In this document: one piece after another, positions 34,553 through 47,229 of the stretch
How the letters are laid out: every line of letters begins with the position of its first letter
How positions within the stretch are numbered: the first letter of the stretch is position 1
From: Reticulitermes lucifugus
Taxonomy: Eukaryota > Arthropoda > Insecta > Blattodea > Rhinotermitidae
DNA length: 64,000 nucleotides
NCBI GenBank assembly: GCA_026260175.1
Contig: JAKCWW010000036.1
Coordinates: 1,401-65,400, forward strand
Reading direction: 5' to 3'
Notes under the pieces: model-generated
What the model saw: the letters and a program-made list of their open reading frames with translations, nothing else
Told to the model about the DNA's origin: nothing
Databases searched by the model: none
Made by a program: the position numbers and the translations under genes

Positions 34553-34745
34553 NATCTTCAATGAAATATATGTATTGAATAACAGAAAATAAAATTGTAC
34601 ATTTGTCGGATAGAACAGAAGTAATCAAAAAATGTACGGTATGAATAACATAAAAAAACAGAATTGTAATTTCCATACACACGGTTTCGAACAAACCTTA
34701 CTCTAAAAATTTAAAAAGACAGGCAATTTACTTATAAAGTAATAA

Positions 34746-35275
34746 GGCGCGTTCGCGTAATTATTGTTTCAGTTGAAAAGCAATGAAAATTTAATATTAT
34801 GAGTGTGTGTGTGTCAGTATTCTTGCCCTAGTTATCCGGTGTGCATACTTCATCTTTTCTGTACCGTATTTTGTCATCTGTGGTCTCTCTCATCGTACCA
34901 TATTTTTCCACATTGTCTCATAAACGGAACGATTTTCGGGAAAAATTTATTGAATACAAAATGTGTTTTGATTTTCACTACAACCTTTTGAACCTTTGTC
35001 TGAACATTTCTCATTCTAAGAAGAATTTAGCGAGATATTAGGCCTATCATAAATGTACATAGGTATTCATTTAAAATACACTTTATTCTTGTCAGATATT
35101 AAAAAAACTTGAATTTCCTCGACAGATTTTCGAAAAATACTAAAGTATGAAATTGCATGAAAACCCGTCCGGTGGGAGCCGAGCTGTTCCATGCGGGCGG
35201 ATAGACGGACGGACAGACAGAAAGACAGACATGACGAAGCTAACAGTCGCTTTACGCAATTTTGCGAACGCGCTT
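34746..35275 (+). mobile_element. TIR MITE, family M2 copy b
   Basis: Left end GGCGCGTTCGCGTAATT, right end TTTTGCGAACGCGCT. Inner block TCATAAACGGAACGATTTTC and ATTGCATGAAAACCCGTCC, then GGGAGCCGAGCTGTTCCATG. It begins less than 80 bp right of the large foldback element. Confidence 0.8.
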
Positions 35276-35831
35276 AAAAACAAGTTTTATAGGGTGGAAC
35301 CTCACCTGCACTGCCAATGTCTACCCAAATTGCTCATGTTTTGTTAGATATCACCCCCCCTCCCCGCACTGAATTTTGCTGTCAGCTGTTTGCTTTACTG
35401 TTAAATGGCTAGCAGCAGTGGTGCCTGACTGACATTGCTTGCTGATCTGCCTGTCACTGCTTGCTCTGACTACTGAACCTTATAAACGGATTGGCCAACA
35501 TAACGACAATGAAAACGGATATCTTCATTAACTCCCTACACTCCATTAGGAAGAGGGCCCGTCCCTGTCTAGTGGCACTGCTCCCACTGTGTCTGTCTTA
35601 TTATTAGAACAGAGATTTGGTATGCATGAAGCAAACTAAAACAAGCAATAAAAATGTTCCATAACTTAACTCTCACGTTTCACAACACAGCACTCAAGTT
35701 TGCTAAGTTTCTGGACCCTGTCCGTTGTCTATTATTCCCAAAATAACATAATGTTTTAGAAACTGGATTTCTTTCCAGTTCCTGAAAGGACGCATTAGAT
35801 TTAGGAATACTATGTAAAGCTAAACGCAAAG
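35276..35831. other. intronic stretch, nothing recognised
   Basis: No known repeat or exon signal. Confidence 0.4.
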
Positions 35832-36083
35832 TTGCCCTGTACCTTAAACGCCACGCCATAAACGCATACGGGGAGTGGAGGTAGAGCTCCACGTATTCTT
35901 AACCTCGGCCAGCCGCTTAACACTCACAGAAAGACCACCCGGTATCCGATGAACAGGAGGCTGGGTAGGTCCTAAAGCTAGTCTGGATGCGCTGGAGAAG
36001 AGAAAAACCATCCCTTGTTCCTCCAGGAATCTCAATTGCTCGGTCGTCCAGACCGTCGCCAGTCACTATATCAACCGAGCTAT
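35832..36083 (-). mobile_element. tRNA-derived SINE family A
   Basis: Tail (GGTAGAGCTCCACGTATTC), middle (GAACAGGAGGCTGGGTAGG, TAGTCTGGATGCGCTGGAG) and a diverged tRNA head (ATAGCTCGGTTGATATAGTG on the minus strand). Confidence 0.8.
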
Positions 36084-38547
36084 TCTAGACAATGGACAAA
36101 GTCCAAAACTGTAGCATTACTAACAGTACGTCCATTAATTAATCCAGAATTGCTGACAATTCATGCAGCTTTTAAATAAATGCTGGGTTACAACCACAAG
36201 CTGGCGTGAAGAATTAGTTCAACATTAAATTGCAGACGTCTTTCGTAACCACATAAGTAAAACAAAATTAACAAACTGACGAATCTCAAAATTAAGTGAT
36301 TGTGACTGTGTAGATGGATGGGATATGGGATGCACTTTCTTCCAATTCATGAAATGGCACAATTACGGACTATATGTAGAGTTTTGTCAAGTGACAAGCT
36401 TACCTCTTACTTTCCTAAAAGCAGATGCGTGACTGCGTGAGTCGCAAAGAACTGGTAAGACCGTGCGTCTCTACGTACTGTACACTGACAGACGTTACAC
36501 AGTGAATGAATGCGATTTACCGATCTCAGACGGGACTATCGGGTATGTAAACTAGCAAGTCTATCTAACTCTCCAGTCACGAACACAGATCCATCGTGCA
36601 ATAGGGAAAACAAAGATTGATAAACAAATTGCTATGCAATGTTTAGTAATAGCTCTACACATTTCCAATCCAGTGTATGACACACTGCGTGTTGCAAGTA
36701 CCTCTCAAAGTGGGCGGTGCCTCACAACACAGCAATTTAAAACGCAGAACACAACATGGGAGATTGAATACACACAGCCCTAACCTACCTACAGTACAGA
36801 GCCATCATTGCCTTCCTTTTGACTACTTTAAACCACTACGTAGTCAAGAACTGAATAAAAACAGCGAGACAGAGCGAAGGAGAAAAAGAAATCGCTTGTT
36901 TTACGAGACCACGAGACGACCCCATTGCGACCGCCTGATCCTTGCTTGTCAACGGATCCTTGCCGTGTGCACCCTTCCATAAAAATAAAATACCTATTCC
37001 AGCTCTACTGAGTTACCGTGCACAAAGATTTGCAATTCAATGGGAATGTCTGCTATAGTGACAAGCTATACATCCAATTGTGTCCACAGGGTCTTCAAAT
37101 AAGTACCAAAGGCTGAGTACGTTTGTTCAATCCGTAATGCTTCTGAAGTGTATTGGGTTCCCGTTGGAATCTTGCCTGAGAAACGAGATATCCTGACTGA
37201 AAAGTTTCGTGTCCTTCCAAATCCCTTCCAATTCATCATTCAGCAATCACCCTATCATTCGAAGCCATATGGTCTGACATAACATCGTATAATCAACAGA
37301 ATGAAGTGACAAACAAAACGCGGAACTTCATTAGCAAATGTAAGGCAGGATACATACCTCGGTAATTAAACCCAGCGATCACAATTTTTGGTAGAAACTG
37401 ATTTATGTACGCCACTGGATTCCGCGCCGAAGTCCATGAAAAAACTGTATATTTGGTCATTACAAAAGCCGATAAATTATCGCAGTGCACAGGGGATCAA
37501 AAATACTTGTTAAAAAGCAGTCAGCTACCTCCAGTCAGAAGTAAACCTGTCGGTCTCCATACGAACGACTGAAGAAGGTGCAAACTGTCACGTGATAAAA
37601 CCAGCTGTTAGAAAGTCTAGTCAGGTTATCTAATTATTTCTCTGCAATAGGCCTCAAAATTAATAACATTTTAGCTTCTATTTGAAGTGTACTTTACGTA
37701 TGAATCTTCACGTTAGTATATCACGGTGTTTAAATATTAATCCAAAATGGAAGGAACTATAGTATATTTGGAATAGTGTCGCTTCGAGTTCAACCGTGTA
37801 GCCTGTGTCACCAGGAAACTTAAGAGCACGTAAAACACCATTTTCAATAATATCTGGAATACTGTAATACATAATACATTTCACGTTTATTGGTAATAGT
37901 TACAACTTTTGTTTACCTAACCTAAAATAAAAATGCATGTCTAAAACATTTATAGTGTTTTCTTTACAACAAGATGTACTGCTTATCTTTTGACAGTCTT
38001 GTTTTTTCAGTGCTTAAAATGTAACACATGTTTCAGTACAAATTCTTCACAGGGGTATCGTTTTCATTTTATGAATGCTACAAGGAATCAAAAAGAGCAG
38101 CAGTTTCAGGAGGATGGTTAAGTGCAAATCAAATAATCTACATTTGTGAAGGATTTTTTCAAACTTAAAGTAAAAATCCCCCAACACTTTGGTCTTAAAG
38201 CAAGATATCTCCAGCTTTTGGAATCAGACAGAGCAATCTCCATTATTCAGATACATAGAAATGAAAAATGTTGTAATATACACGTATTTCAAAATTCTTG
38301 AATTATGTCTCAGCCCGTACAAAAAAAACCATTTCCTTACGATTAGAGCAATATATGAAACAATTTCACAGCTCTACTGACAAATCGCCAAAAGCGGATA
38401 TAGCTCGGTTTGTTTTATGGTCTCAAATATTATCCTCAACGTCACAAAAATCAGTTACGCTATCTTAAGACAAACTCGCAAATAAGCCTGTACTTAATAT
38501 TTAGGTCCATACACAAGATTCAAGCACTGACAAATTCACAGTTTTTA
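36084..38547. other. intronic stretch with one possible SINE tail
   Basis: A piece at about 37,150-37,270 (GTGTCCTTCCAAATCCCTTC, CAATTCATCATTCAGCAATC) resembles the 3' part of SINE F at 27.9 kb, in plus orientation. Otherwise nothing recognised. Confidence 0.35.
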
Positions 38548-38770
38548 GGCGTATTCGCAAACCGTTTGCGAAAAGCGATTATTAGCCTGGTCATGTCCGC
38601 TCGTCTACCCGCTCAAACCGAACGGCTTCGTCGTAAAACTTCGTATTCGGGATTTCTACTAAAATGCTCCGATAAATTCCGATTTTGGCTATAATCGGAC
38701 CAAAACAACTGACACTTTACATGAAAACCTGCGTAAATTTACAATATCTCGCCGTTACTTTGCTTTGTAA
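38548..38770 (-). mobile_element. TIR MITE, family M2 copy e (one end recognisable)
   Basis: Left end TTTTTAGGCGTATTCGCAA, then CGAAAAGCGATTATTAGCC and GGTCATGTCCGCTCG, parallel to copy d. The far end is not recognised with confidence. Confidence 0.55.
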
Positions 38771-41700
38771 TTGAGACAACCCCTTCTCTGTGAGGAGCGC
38801 GCTAAAGCCGAAGAAAGAGTTAAAGATTTAAACATTAAAATCCCGCACTATCAATTGTAAGTCTCCCCGTTTACGATATATAGACGAATCCTAGATATCG
38901 ATTTTGAGCGTCTGTCAATCAGTCGCTAAAGTACGAAGAAATCTCATTGTGTAAGTTGTGTAAAATGTGGAAAGGTGCAAATAAATGCTTACATATTTAT
39001 TATTTCTGTTGAAATGATTCGCGAATTTAAAATTAAGGGACAACAGTGGAGTGAATATTGACAATACAGAGCTGTGTAAATAAGCCTCTGGCACATTCTA
39101 AATATTTACGAATTGCTTGTCTTAAACACTAGTAAATGCTATTTCTTATTTTTCGTCTTCCAAACACAATCGTGTCTCTAGCCAGGAGCCTTCAGTTCAA
39201 GAATTGCAAGCCTCTGTTTCATAATCCATCCCCCTACGGCATTAACAGACTTGTTCCTAAGAACAAATAAATCAGCAACTTCATTTATACTGTGATAACA
39301 ATGCAACTTACAACATTAACACACGAGTTGTATTCATTCGAGCTGTAAATTTTAGTCATTTCAACATCCTTATTGATATCAGCGAGAACGAAAGCTCATA
39401 TCATTGATAATATTTTACAAGTGCAATTGTTCGATGCAACACGTTCAAATTTCTCAGAGCATAATAAGTATAAAATCTACTTTTATATATAAAGATGGAA
39501 AACAAAAAGCCATGATAATTCAAAGATGCAGTAAGTCATATAGGAACTGGGATGGACTTTATTTAAATACCAGCGCACACCCGAACTGTATTTGGAATGT
39601 TATTCCATTATGAAAAAAATTTACACACTTAAATCATGATTGGTGTGTGGTATTCTCCGCCATGTTCTTACGTCACTGAATACGACCGCCTCCTGCCTTG
39701 GCAATCCTGTTCGAGGTAAGACGAGCCATAGCTCAAGGTGCAACTGTACTATTAGCATGATCATTATCATCGCCATCATGTGGATGTGATGTGCCTGGTT
39801 GGATGAAGCAAAACAAAAATGGCCGGCCGTGTTATCCGAAGGACTGTTAAACAAAATAATAAAGGCTGAAGGGATAATAAGTCTGGCTGCATCGTTAAAC
39901 GTTGATACTTTTTCAAAAAACAAGGTACCTTTCGTCATTTGTATGCAAAACCCCATTCATATGGCAGTTCGAAGAGAGATGACAGTGGATAAAGAAACCA
40001 CGGGACGTCAATAAAAAATTTCAGTGTTTTAAATTTACATGCATTATTGTAATATGGACTATTATCAGATGCACAGTTCGGCAGCTGACACCCTTCCTTA
40101 AATAGTGCTCTGGTAAACAACACACGATGAAGGGCTGGAGTGATGAGAAATTTGATTATGTAGTGAGCCATTTAGTTTCAAATTTTTAATTGAGACACTG
40201 TTTAATTAATCTTCATTGGAAACAGGAAATAATACTTTGCCATGTTTTATTATTTATTGATGTAATGTTTTTAAAAAAATATTAAACAAAATAGATCGAG
40301 AGATTAATTAAAGTCTTTTGGTATATTTAAGAAAGAAACGACGGATTACAGTATAACATATACAATTACTGCGCTTGTATTTGGTAGGCGGGTATGGCTT
40401 CATCTCTTACCTTAAGTGAAGATTAGAGGCTATGCAATTATCTGAAACATTACCCGGATCTAAGTTTATTGTCACGTAGAAGACACTACGAAGCTAATAA
40501 CTTATATGAACTATTTACACAGTTATATAAGTACTTAAACTAATAAAGTTTTGATCGGCGTATGTACCTGGAGAAATTGGAACATAATATATAGAGAGAA
40601 TGGAGGTCACTAGGAAAACTGAACAGTTGGACATTTGAAGCACATGATAGGGAAAGAGACTTCTGCAAGGCGGAATTACTGAACTGGCATAGAATCGGAT
40701 TTATTTAGTTACTTAGGAAAAGAGATAGACAGGAAGACCAAATACCAGATGATCCAGCCCACGTACAGAAGAGTAAGCAAATAAGCACTGTGTTTCAGGT
40801 TTTCTGGTCTTAGAGATGACGTAAATTATAGCAGACTCACAGAAGTATCAGCATCACCACCACCACCATAATCATCATTATCAGGGTTGTCACAATAATA
40901 ATTATAATTACTATTTAACTTTCTCGAGTGACTTCGAACCCCCTTAATTTAGGCGAATTAAAATTCCTTAAAAAGATACTGTTCTACGAACTGGAAGAGA
41001 CGATTTATTGGTACTTTGCACGCGACATTATTCAAGACCCCGAGAAGCGTTAGGCCAGGGATCCCATAGAACTTGTTTTAATAACATGGGCCTATTGACT
41101 GAATCGTAAAGCATGCAAAATTCACGTGACATTACTGATCATTGGTCCGCATAATGGCACTGTTCTGGCTTGGCTATCAATCCATGCGTCTCAAATTTAT
41201 CCCGACAAGCGGCTTGAACCATATGGCCTGGCCCAGTCCCATATCTCTCAACTCAGCGTTATTTTTCATGGCTGTCTGTGTAACACCTTGAGGGGAAGAA
41301 AGGTTCTTTTCAAGTCTTTTTACCCTTCCATCCGCCGAAGGAACTCTGTGTTCGTGACGACTTCTCTGCCTGCATTATCTGCCGACTCCATCGCAGAGAA
41401 GAACCAATCCTCAACCCACGAACATTTTCTTTCTGGTTCAAATCATCCAAAACCACCACCCAGCATCCTCATCATCTACTGCCTCAATCGTCCATCTTTT
41501 TTTTCATATGAAGAGTTAGTTCTTCGCGGGTGACCACCGAGGTCGCCTCGAGGGCCAGGCCGTCACGTCTTCAGCTTAAGCAATAATTCATCACCGACAA
41601 CCTTCCTTTCGACCGCCTTATCGCTCTATCGTCAGAGTGTCTGTTTCTGCCTCGAACACGTCTCGATCTTTGCCCGATGACTTCAGCTGGTTTGTTTGGT

Positions 41701-43333
41701 CTTTGTCATCTGGAGGGAATGGACGGAAAGGGTGAAAAAGCAGATAAGAGATGGAGGAAGGCAAACAAAAAAGATGCCTGGAAACTGGCGTGTGTTCCAT
41801 CATATGAAGAAAGAAAACAGGGGTAAAGGGATGAGGAATGGGAAAGAGATTTAGAAAATGAAATAAGAATGTAAAGAAAAGTTGGTCAATTCTTGTCATT
41901 GTAAGATATTCGTCATTCAAAATAGTAATGACACACGAAAGGAAGACGCTAATGAACTACATTGCAGTGGAAGGCAGACCGACCACTTTAGAACTGTGCA
42001 AAGAAAAATGTCCGTCCAAACTTTTAACTTCATCATTCCTATATGGTTTTCACCCCTGTCTTGGGGATTCCTCCACCATTTCATATTTATATCCTTTGTT
42101 CAGCTGGACTGTCAGACCGGCAGGTTTCTTCTTCAACCACCCCACCTCCTCACCAAACTTTTGTAACAGCAAAGCAACTGTCGGCCTATCACAAACCATA
42201 AGGCATCATGTCTGAGATGAGTGTGGGAGTGCCTGGCTTTCTTATGTACTAGCCGAAGGATCAGGAGTCATCAAGTTGAGTGGGTGGTAAAGGGATGAGG
42301 AGGGGTGAGAAGCGCATACACACTACGGATACAACTTGTAAGATAATGACGAGTTACGTCAGTCATCCAACCTTACCATTGGTTGAAGCTAGTGGAGAAA
42401 CAGGTCCCCCCCCCACCGCCCCCATCATAAACCTGATCGTGAGGCATTATAAGAATTTCAAGAGATTACGTTCATTTTCCATTGGGATCGGTTTCTATTG
42501 TTCCCTCACTCCATCTTTCCCTACGTTTTATACGTCAGTTCGTGCACTTTTAAGTCTATCATTTTAAAATCATGACTGAGTAAAGAATACAAGCGTCATT
42601 ATAGGTTTAGTAATTCCTTTCCTGTTTCGAGATTGAACCATGTTTAGAGCGGTAAACCTATGAACGCTGTACTCCACACATAATGACCATCTTCCAAGGC
42701 TTATTGCCTGAATTTCTATTCATCTTCGCCCAGCAGTTATCCCATAAGTAACCATAGTTATATTACACACATTTTTCAGTAATTTTCTCATACGCTCGGC
42801 AGAATTACTGACAGGTAAAATGCACAGTGTAGTAATTTGGCCTTATGTCCAGCCAAAGAAAAAGCTTAAACAGGCGCAAGTTCCCTTCCGCCCCCTTCAA
42901 GTTGTCTGCTAAAGTAGCTACACTGAGGCCACGGAAAGGAGTCCCACGGTTCGACATCCTGTATACGTCCCTCATGCTACTGCGTTTCCTCCATCAGCTT
43001 AGCCCACATCCCTACATGTCCCTGCGGATGTCAAGCCTTACATTTCTCGCTAATGTCGGTAATGACAACTAAATGATAACCTTAAACAGCGACAAGCACT
43101 TTGGGTTGGTTGTTGTAGACCAGAGGGGGCATAACAGTAGACAGAAAGGGACGGGGGGAACCTCTAGGGCTATCATTACCACCAGCCATGGGACTTCTTT
43201 CCATACCTTCAATAAGCCATATTTAGCACGCCTCCCATATGTGGGAACTACGTCGTATATGATACTTTTCTTCCAATGGCTCGACAGCCCCTTGGGGGCC
43301 TAGGTCGCCTCATTTTTCGAGGCTTCACTATCA
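38771..43333. other. intronic stretch with weak LINE trace and CAC repeat
   Basis: Near 40,700-40,800 a frame reads LFSYLGKEIDRKT, resembling the FxYLGxEI segment after LINE reverse transcriptases; weak. A CAC run lies at 40,855-40,868. A 135-codon frame at 41,126-41,533 has no family signature. The rest is unrecognised. Confidence 0.35.
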
Positions 43334-43545
43334 NNNNNNNNNNNNNNNNNNNNNNNNNNNNNNNNNNNNNNNNNNNNNNNNNNNNNNNNNNNNNNNNNNN
43401 NNNNNNNNNNNNNNNNNNNNNNNNNNNNNNNNNNNNNNNNNNNNNNNNNNNNNNNNNNNNNNNNNNNNNNNNNNNNNNNNNNNNNNNNNNNNNNNNNNNN
43501 NNNNNNNNNNNNNNNNNNNNNNNNNNNNNNNNNNNNNNNNNNNNN
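43334..43545. other. assembly gap (212 N)
   Basis: Run of N between unannotated intronic sequence. Confidence 0.99.
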
Positions 43546-44713
43546 TGATAATTAGGCCTATTTATAATAAATGAGTCCCTTGCAAACGAAGTATCATGCG
43601 TCTTTAATTTGCTTACGACTAAGACACGTTTCAAACATTTGCAGCGATTAGCGCACTGATTAAGCCTCCAGCTTTTCTACGCCGCCAAATGAAGACGCTC
43701 AACTAAGAAGTAAAGAGACATTCCTAAAATTAATAGACTCTTCGATTAATTTCAGAGAAGCAGTGTGAGAGCCGTCTAAAAGTTCTGAAGACAAATTCAT
43801 GGAGCGATTACACACGCCAGTGCCTAACACCCTCCTCCCGGCACCTCCCCATAACATACGGCAGAAGCTCAGTCGAGTGCCGAAGACGATGACCCGTGGA
43901 ATCTCTTAGCTGGCCTTAGGCATCAGATCGACAAACGTAGACAGGTCTTCGGTGCTCGCCACCTGCTGTTACAGAGAAGCCTATGTATGTATGAGATGAT
44001 CTCATTAGCATATTTGTAGCTTCACCATGCTCGTCTATGTGGTGGTAAAAAAAATCTTGAATGTCTTGCATCAACAAGTTGTAATTCAAACAAGTCCTTC
44101 ATTTGGTCTTCCTCTATACGATTTTCATTGTCAGTAGTAAGTCAAGAGTATTTGCTGATGTAGCCGACTAACTTCATTGTAAGTCAATGACCCAAAGAGC
44201 AGGGAGGTGTTCTGACACAATAAATAACGGTCATCTAAATATCAACCTTTTATCGCATATTCAATTTAAGATGGACATTTTCAGTTATTCCTAACTGGTG
44301 TCCCAATAAAATTATTCATACAATATAGGCTTCTTAGCACTTCTCGTACCGTTACGTTCACTTGGTGACCAAGACATGACATTCAGTATCAACAGTCGTA
44401 ACTCCAATGATACAAGAACGTAGTATTTGTGTCCGCCTGAAATAAGAAATGCCATCCTGCCTGAAAGAAAGGCGTGAAGTGGGAAATTACGTTCCACGCT
44501 CATTAGCAACGTATGTTTCTCTAAAACAACTGAACATGAACTGTCAAGTAATATCACGACAGTACGTGTACACGCACATACTTAAGTACAACAAAAACAC
44601 TGAAAGAATTTGGGCTTCCAATATTACAAGCATTTTGCACATTAATTCGCCCGACTTCATCTCTCCTGATACAAGGTCTAACGATTGATCTCAGGCTTCC
44701 GCCGTGATGTTGA
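43546..44713. other. intronic stretch, nothing recognised
   Basis: Short frames only; no repeat family recognised. Confidence 0.4.
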
Positions 44714-44910
44714 TGAGATCTGCGCTCTTCTGGGATATTACGCGGCGTGGTGTTCTAATTGTTTACCGACGTTTCGGGACAACGTATCGGTCCCATCTTC
44801 ACGGGTCAAAAGTTCGGACCCGTGAAGATGGGACCGATACGTTGTCCCGAAACGTCGGAGAACAATTACCACACGACGCTGCGTAATATCCCAGAAGAGC
44901 GCAGATCTCA
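44714..44910. mobile_element. 197-bp near-perfect palindrome with CGAAACGTCGG arms (foldback family P)
   Basis: Arms 44,714-44,806 and 44,817-44,910, from TGAGATCTGCGCTCTTCTGG to its complement CCAGAAGAGCGCAGATCTCA, with a 10-base centre. Each arm has CGTGAAGATGGGACCGATAC and GTCCCGAAACGTCGG. The arms differ at only a few positions, so the copy is young or the arms are kept alike. Helix II GGGAC/GTCCC is present. The core's first C is G, and helix I is short. Confidence 0.8.
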
Positions 44911-45899
44911 AGGTGTAATACCCATTTACAGACACTGACTGTCGAGCTTGAATTTGACCTCCGGAATGGTTTGCCCTGAGGAAAGGTGACCGCACCGTAT
45001 TTGTGACTAGTAATCGATGTATTGATCCGAAGTGCAGTCGTGTTTTGTGCGTGTGAGAAAACAATTATTTTCTGTAAACATCTATGTGGTTAGAGCTATG
45101 TATAAATTTAACTTCAGTTATGTTATAAGCGAAAAAACGTAATGCAGTGATAAGAGACTCAAATTTTCGACAGGATCTACATGTTTTCCCCCCTACCGCC
45201 GTCGCGAATGTTTAGAGACTCTATCCAAGCTGTACAGGTCAACTGCATTCTCTTGAATAACGGACAGTAAGAATGAGGCTACAATGTCATGCAACTGTTT
45301 CAGCCAATGTTGTTTATAATTTATGTTATTTATATTTACGATAACTTAAAAACAACCAGTAACTCAAAAAGATGTAGCGTCGACTGGAAGGATGACTGGT
45401 GAATCATACACTGGAAAGTATGTGGAAGCAAACGGATGTGACCTGTTTCAAGTTTCTGTCCCAAAATTTCACTGGAAACATAACCAACATTGGTAAATTA
45501 TCCTGACAAGGGCAGGGGTTCATGAAAATGAAATGGCGGATATCCAAATGTTATAAATTCATATTAGTATTGAAGGTACGTAATCCTACGTCAACAAAGT
45601 GTTTCATGTTTCTTTTTTCAATAGAAACCTAAACCTGAATGTACCTCTTGGTATTAATACAGTTTTTAAATGTGCCTATTTCGTATGCTGCGTATATTCT
45701 AATTTGTTAATTTGACGTTAGAGGAAAATTATTTAACAATATTGAGAAAAGCCTGATTTAATGCGGAAATGGTCTTGCCCAAATACCATGCGAAACTGGA
45801 TGCTCTGCTTTCATTTTTATCAGAGTATTAAGTATTTCTGGTCGAAGCATTTCTGCGCCATGTTGAATTTTGCCTAATCAGTATTACCTATGTTTCAGT

Positions 45900-46010
45900 T
45901 TAAGAGATAACTTTATCGATATTGAGTATACAATATACACGCTAAGCGATTCGATACCGTCCTTTCATCTTCAGGTTTGATTGTACCATTACTATTCTTG
46001 CAATGCGCCA
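45900..46010 (-). mobile_element. decayed solo motif of the hammerhead-bearing element
   Basis: The minus strand has ACCTGAAGATGAAAGGACGG and TATCGAATCGCTTAGCG in the expected order, but GAAAC and the helices are lost. Low confidence. Confidence 0.3.
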
Positions 46011-46815
46011 AAACTGTCATTTATGACGTAACACTTAGGCTAAAACCAGGTTAATACATACACCTACATAAGTTCCACAACTTGCATGGAAGAGGACATG
46101 ATCCGTATTAAAATCTAGGCCGTAATTTCTATTATCTCTGGTACTTCATACGCATCTGCAGCTCGACAAAATCCATGATCCTGATAAGGCTTGCCTAAGT
46201 CTATACACACATACTAAAGGTGTAATAGCCTCACTAGCGACCATTTGCATAGAGTCGTATTTTAGACTGAAAGACGAAGTATTGATTAATAGGGTATCCT
46301 ATAGTTCCTCCGAAATGAGGTCAACAGGGGGTCCATCCATCATGTCTGACCTGTCTTCAAAGGTACCAGAGTATAACTGTCGCAAAATAGAATGGCACAA
46401 GTACTGCTGTTGACTCATGAGAACAGCTATGACATTGTCAGCGGTGGCACCGGTTAAGCCAGGCGGTTAGATGTTGACGACCAGAAACCGATGTATTCCA
46501 GTTTAAAATACAGTGGGCTAAAGTGCAATTGAGTTTGTTTTACGTGCGAGTTAATACAATTATTATTATATGTTGTGTTCTATTTGGTTAGGGCTGTGCA
46601 CAAATTTTTATTTGGGATTCTTATAAAATGAACACCTGAGAAATGGCTAGGACTGGAAAGCGACAGATGCAGTGTTGAAAGTTATGTTTTTGACAGGACC
46701 TGTATGTTATGATTGTCCTTACTGTTAACCCGAAGATAAGGGACCCCTCCGAGGTTGTCAAGGTCAAAGTTGTTGTCGTCAGTCGAGGACAGTACTTACT
46801 ACCACAGTGATCGGG
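46011..46815. other. intronic stretch, nothing recognised
   Basis: No known repeat or exon signal. Confidence 0.4.
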
Positions 46816-46825
46816 AACGTCAGGC

Positions 46826-47082
46826 GAGAGAGAGAGAGGCGTTTTATTTAACGACCTTGCCAGTTGCTAAGATTAAACAGCATCGGTGGTAGATACATGA
46901 ATTTTATGTATGGAGCATTGTTAGAACGATGCTGACTGGGGAAAACCGAAGTACTCGGAGAAAAAACTTTCCCAATGCCACTTTATCCACCAGAAATCAC
47001 ACACGGACGGGCCTGGGACCGAACCCGGACCTCAGACGCGGAAGACGATGATTAACCACTTGAGTCGCAGCACGGACATTGT
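46826..47082 (-). mobile_element. full-length tRNA-derived SINE family E with target duplication
   Basis: The direct repeat AACGTCAGGC lies at 46,816-46,825 and 47,083-47,092 with no mismatch. On the minus strand: tRNA-like head (GTGCTGCGACTCAAGTGGTT, B box CCGGGTTCGGTCCC), body with TCCGAGTACTTCGGTTTTCC, end GGTCGTTAAATAAAACGCC and a CT-repeat tail. Confidence 0.9.
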
Positions 47083-47229
47083 AACGTCAGGCAATCTTCA
47101 TATCAACTTAATGTCACATCACAAAATAACAACTGGTTACAAAGGGTAATCACTATCTGCGGTCACTTTCCTTTCCAGCCTCGCAAAACATGCTAGGATA
47201 ACCGACACTCAATGTAGCATCACTTACAC

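Larger units (their letters stand above)
33722..34657. mobile_element. 936-bp foldback element with two opposed hammerhead motifs and target duplication
   Basis: Arms 33,732-34,075 and 34,271-34,611 are inverted repeats, about 95% alike by eye over about 340 bp, separated by about 195 bp. The 15-bp direct repeats ACAGAATTATAATTT (33,707-33,721) and ACAGAATTGTAATTT (34,658-34,672) flank it. A tail after the right arm (AATGTACGGTATGAATAAC) is shared with the 20.8 kb element. No coding capacity. Fits a non-autonomous unit related to Penelope-like elements or retrozymes; family is inference. Confidence 0.8.

Noticed and set aside
33722-34657. Two separate solo elements that happen to face each other
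   Set aside because: The 15-bp flanking repeat around the whole structure and equal arm ages make a single insertion more likely, though not proven.
41126-41533. 135-codon plus-strand frame
   Set aside because: The longest frame free of repeats, but composition is ordinary, no family is recognised and no splice or promoter context is seen.
43248-43634. Open frames of 90-128 codons spanning the second gap
   Set aside because: They are open only because N bases translate as unknown residues; there is no real coding evidence.
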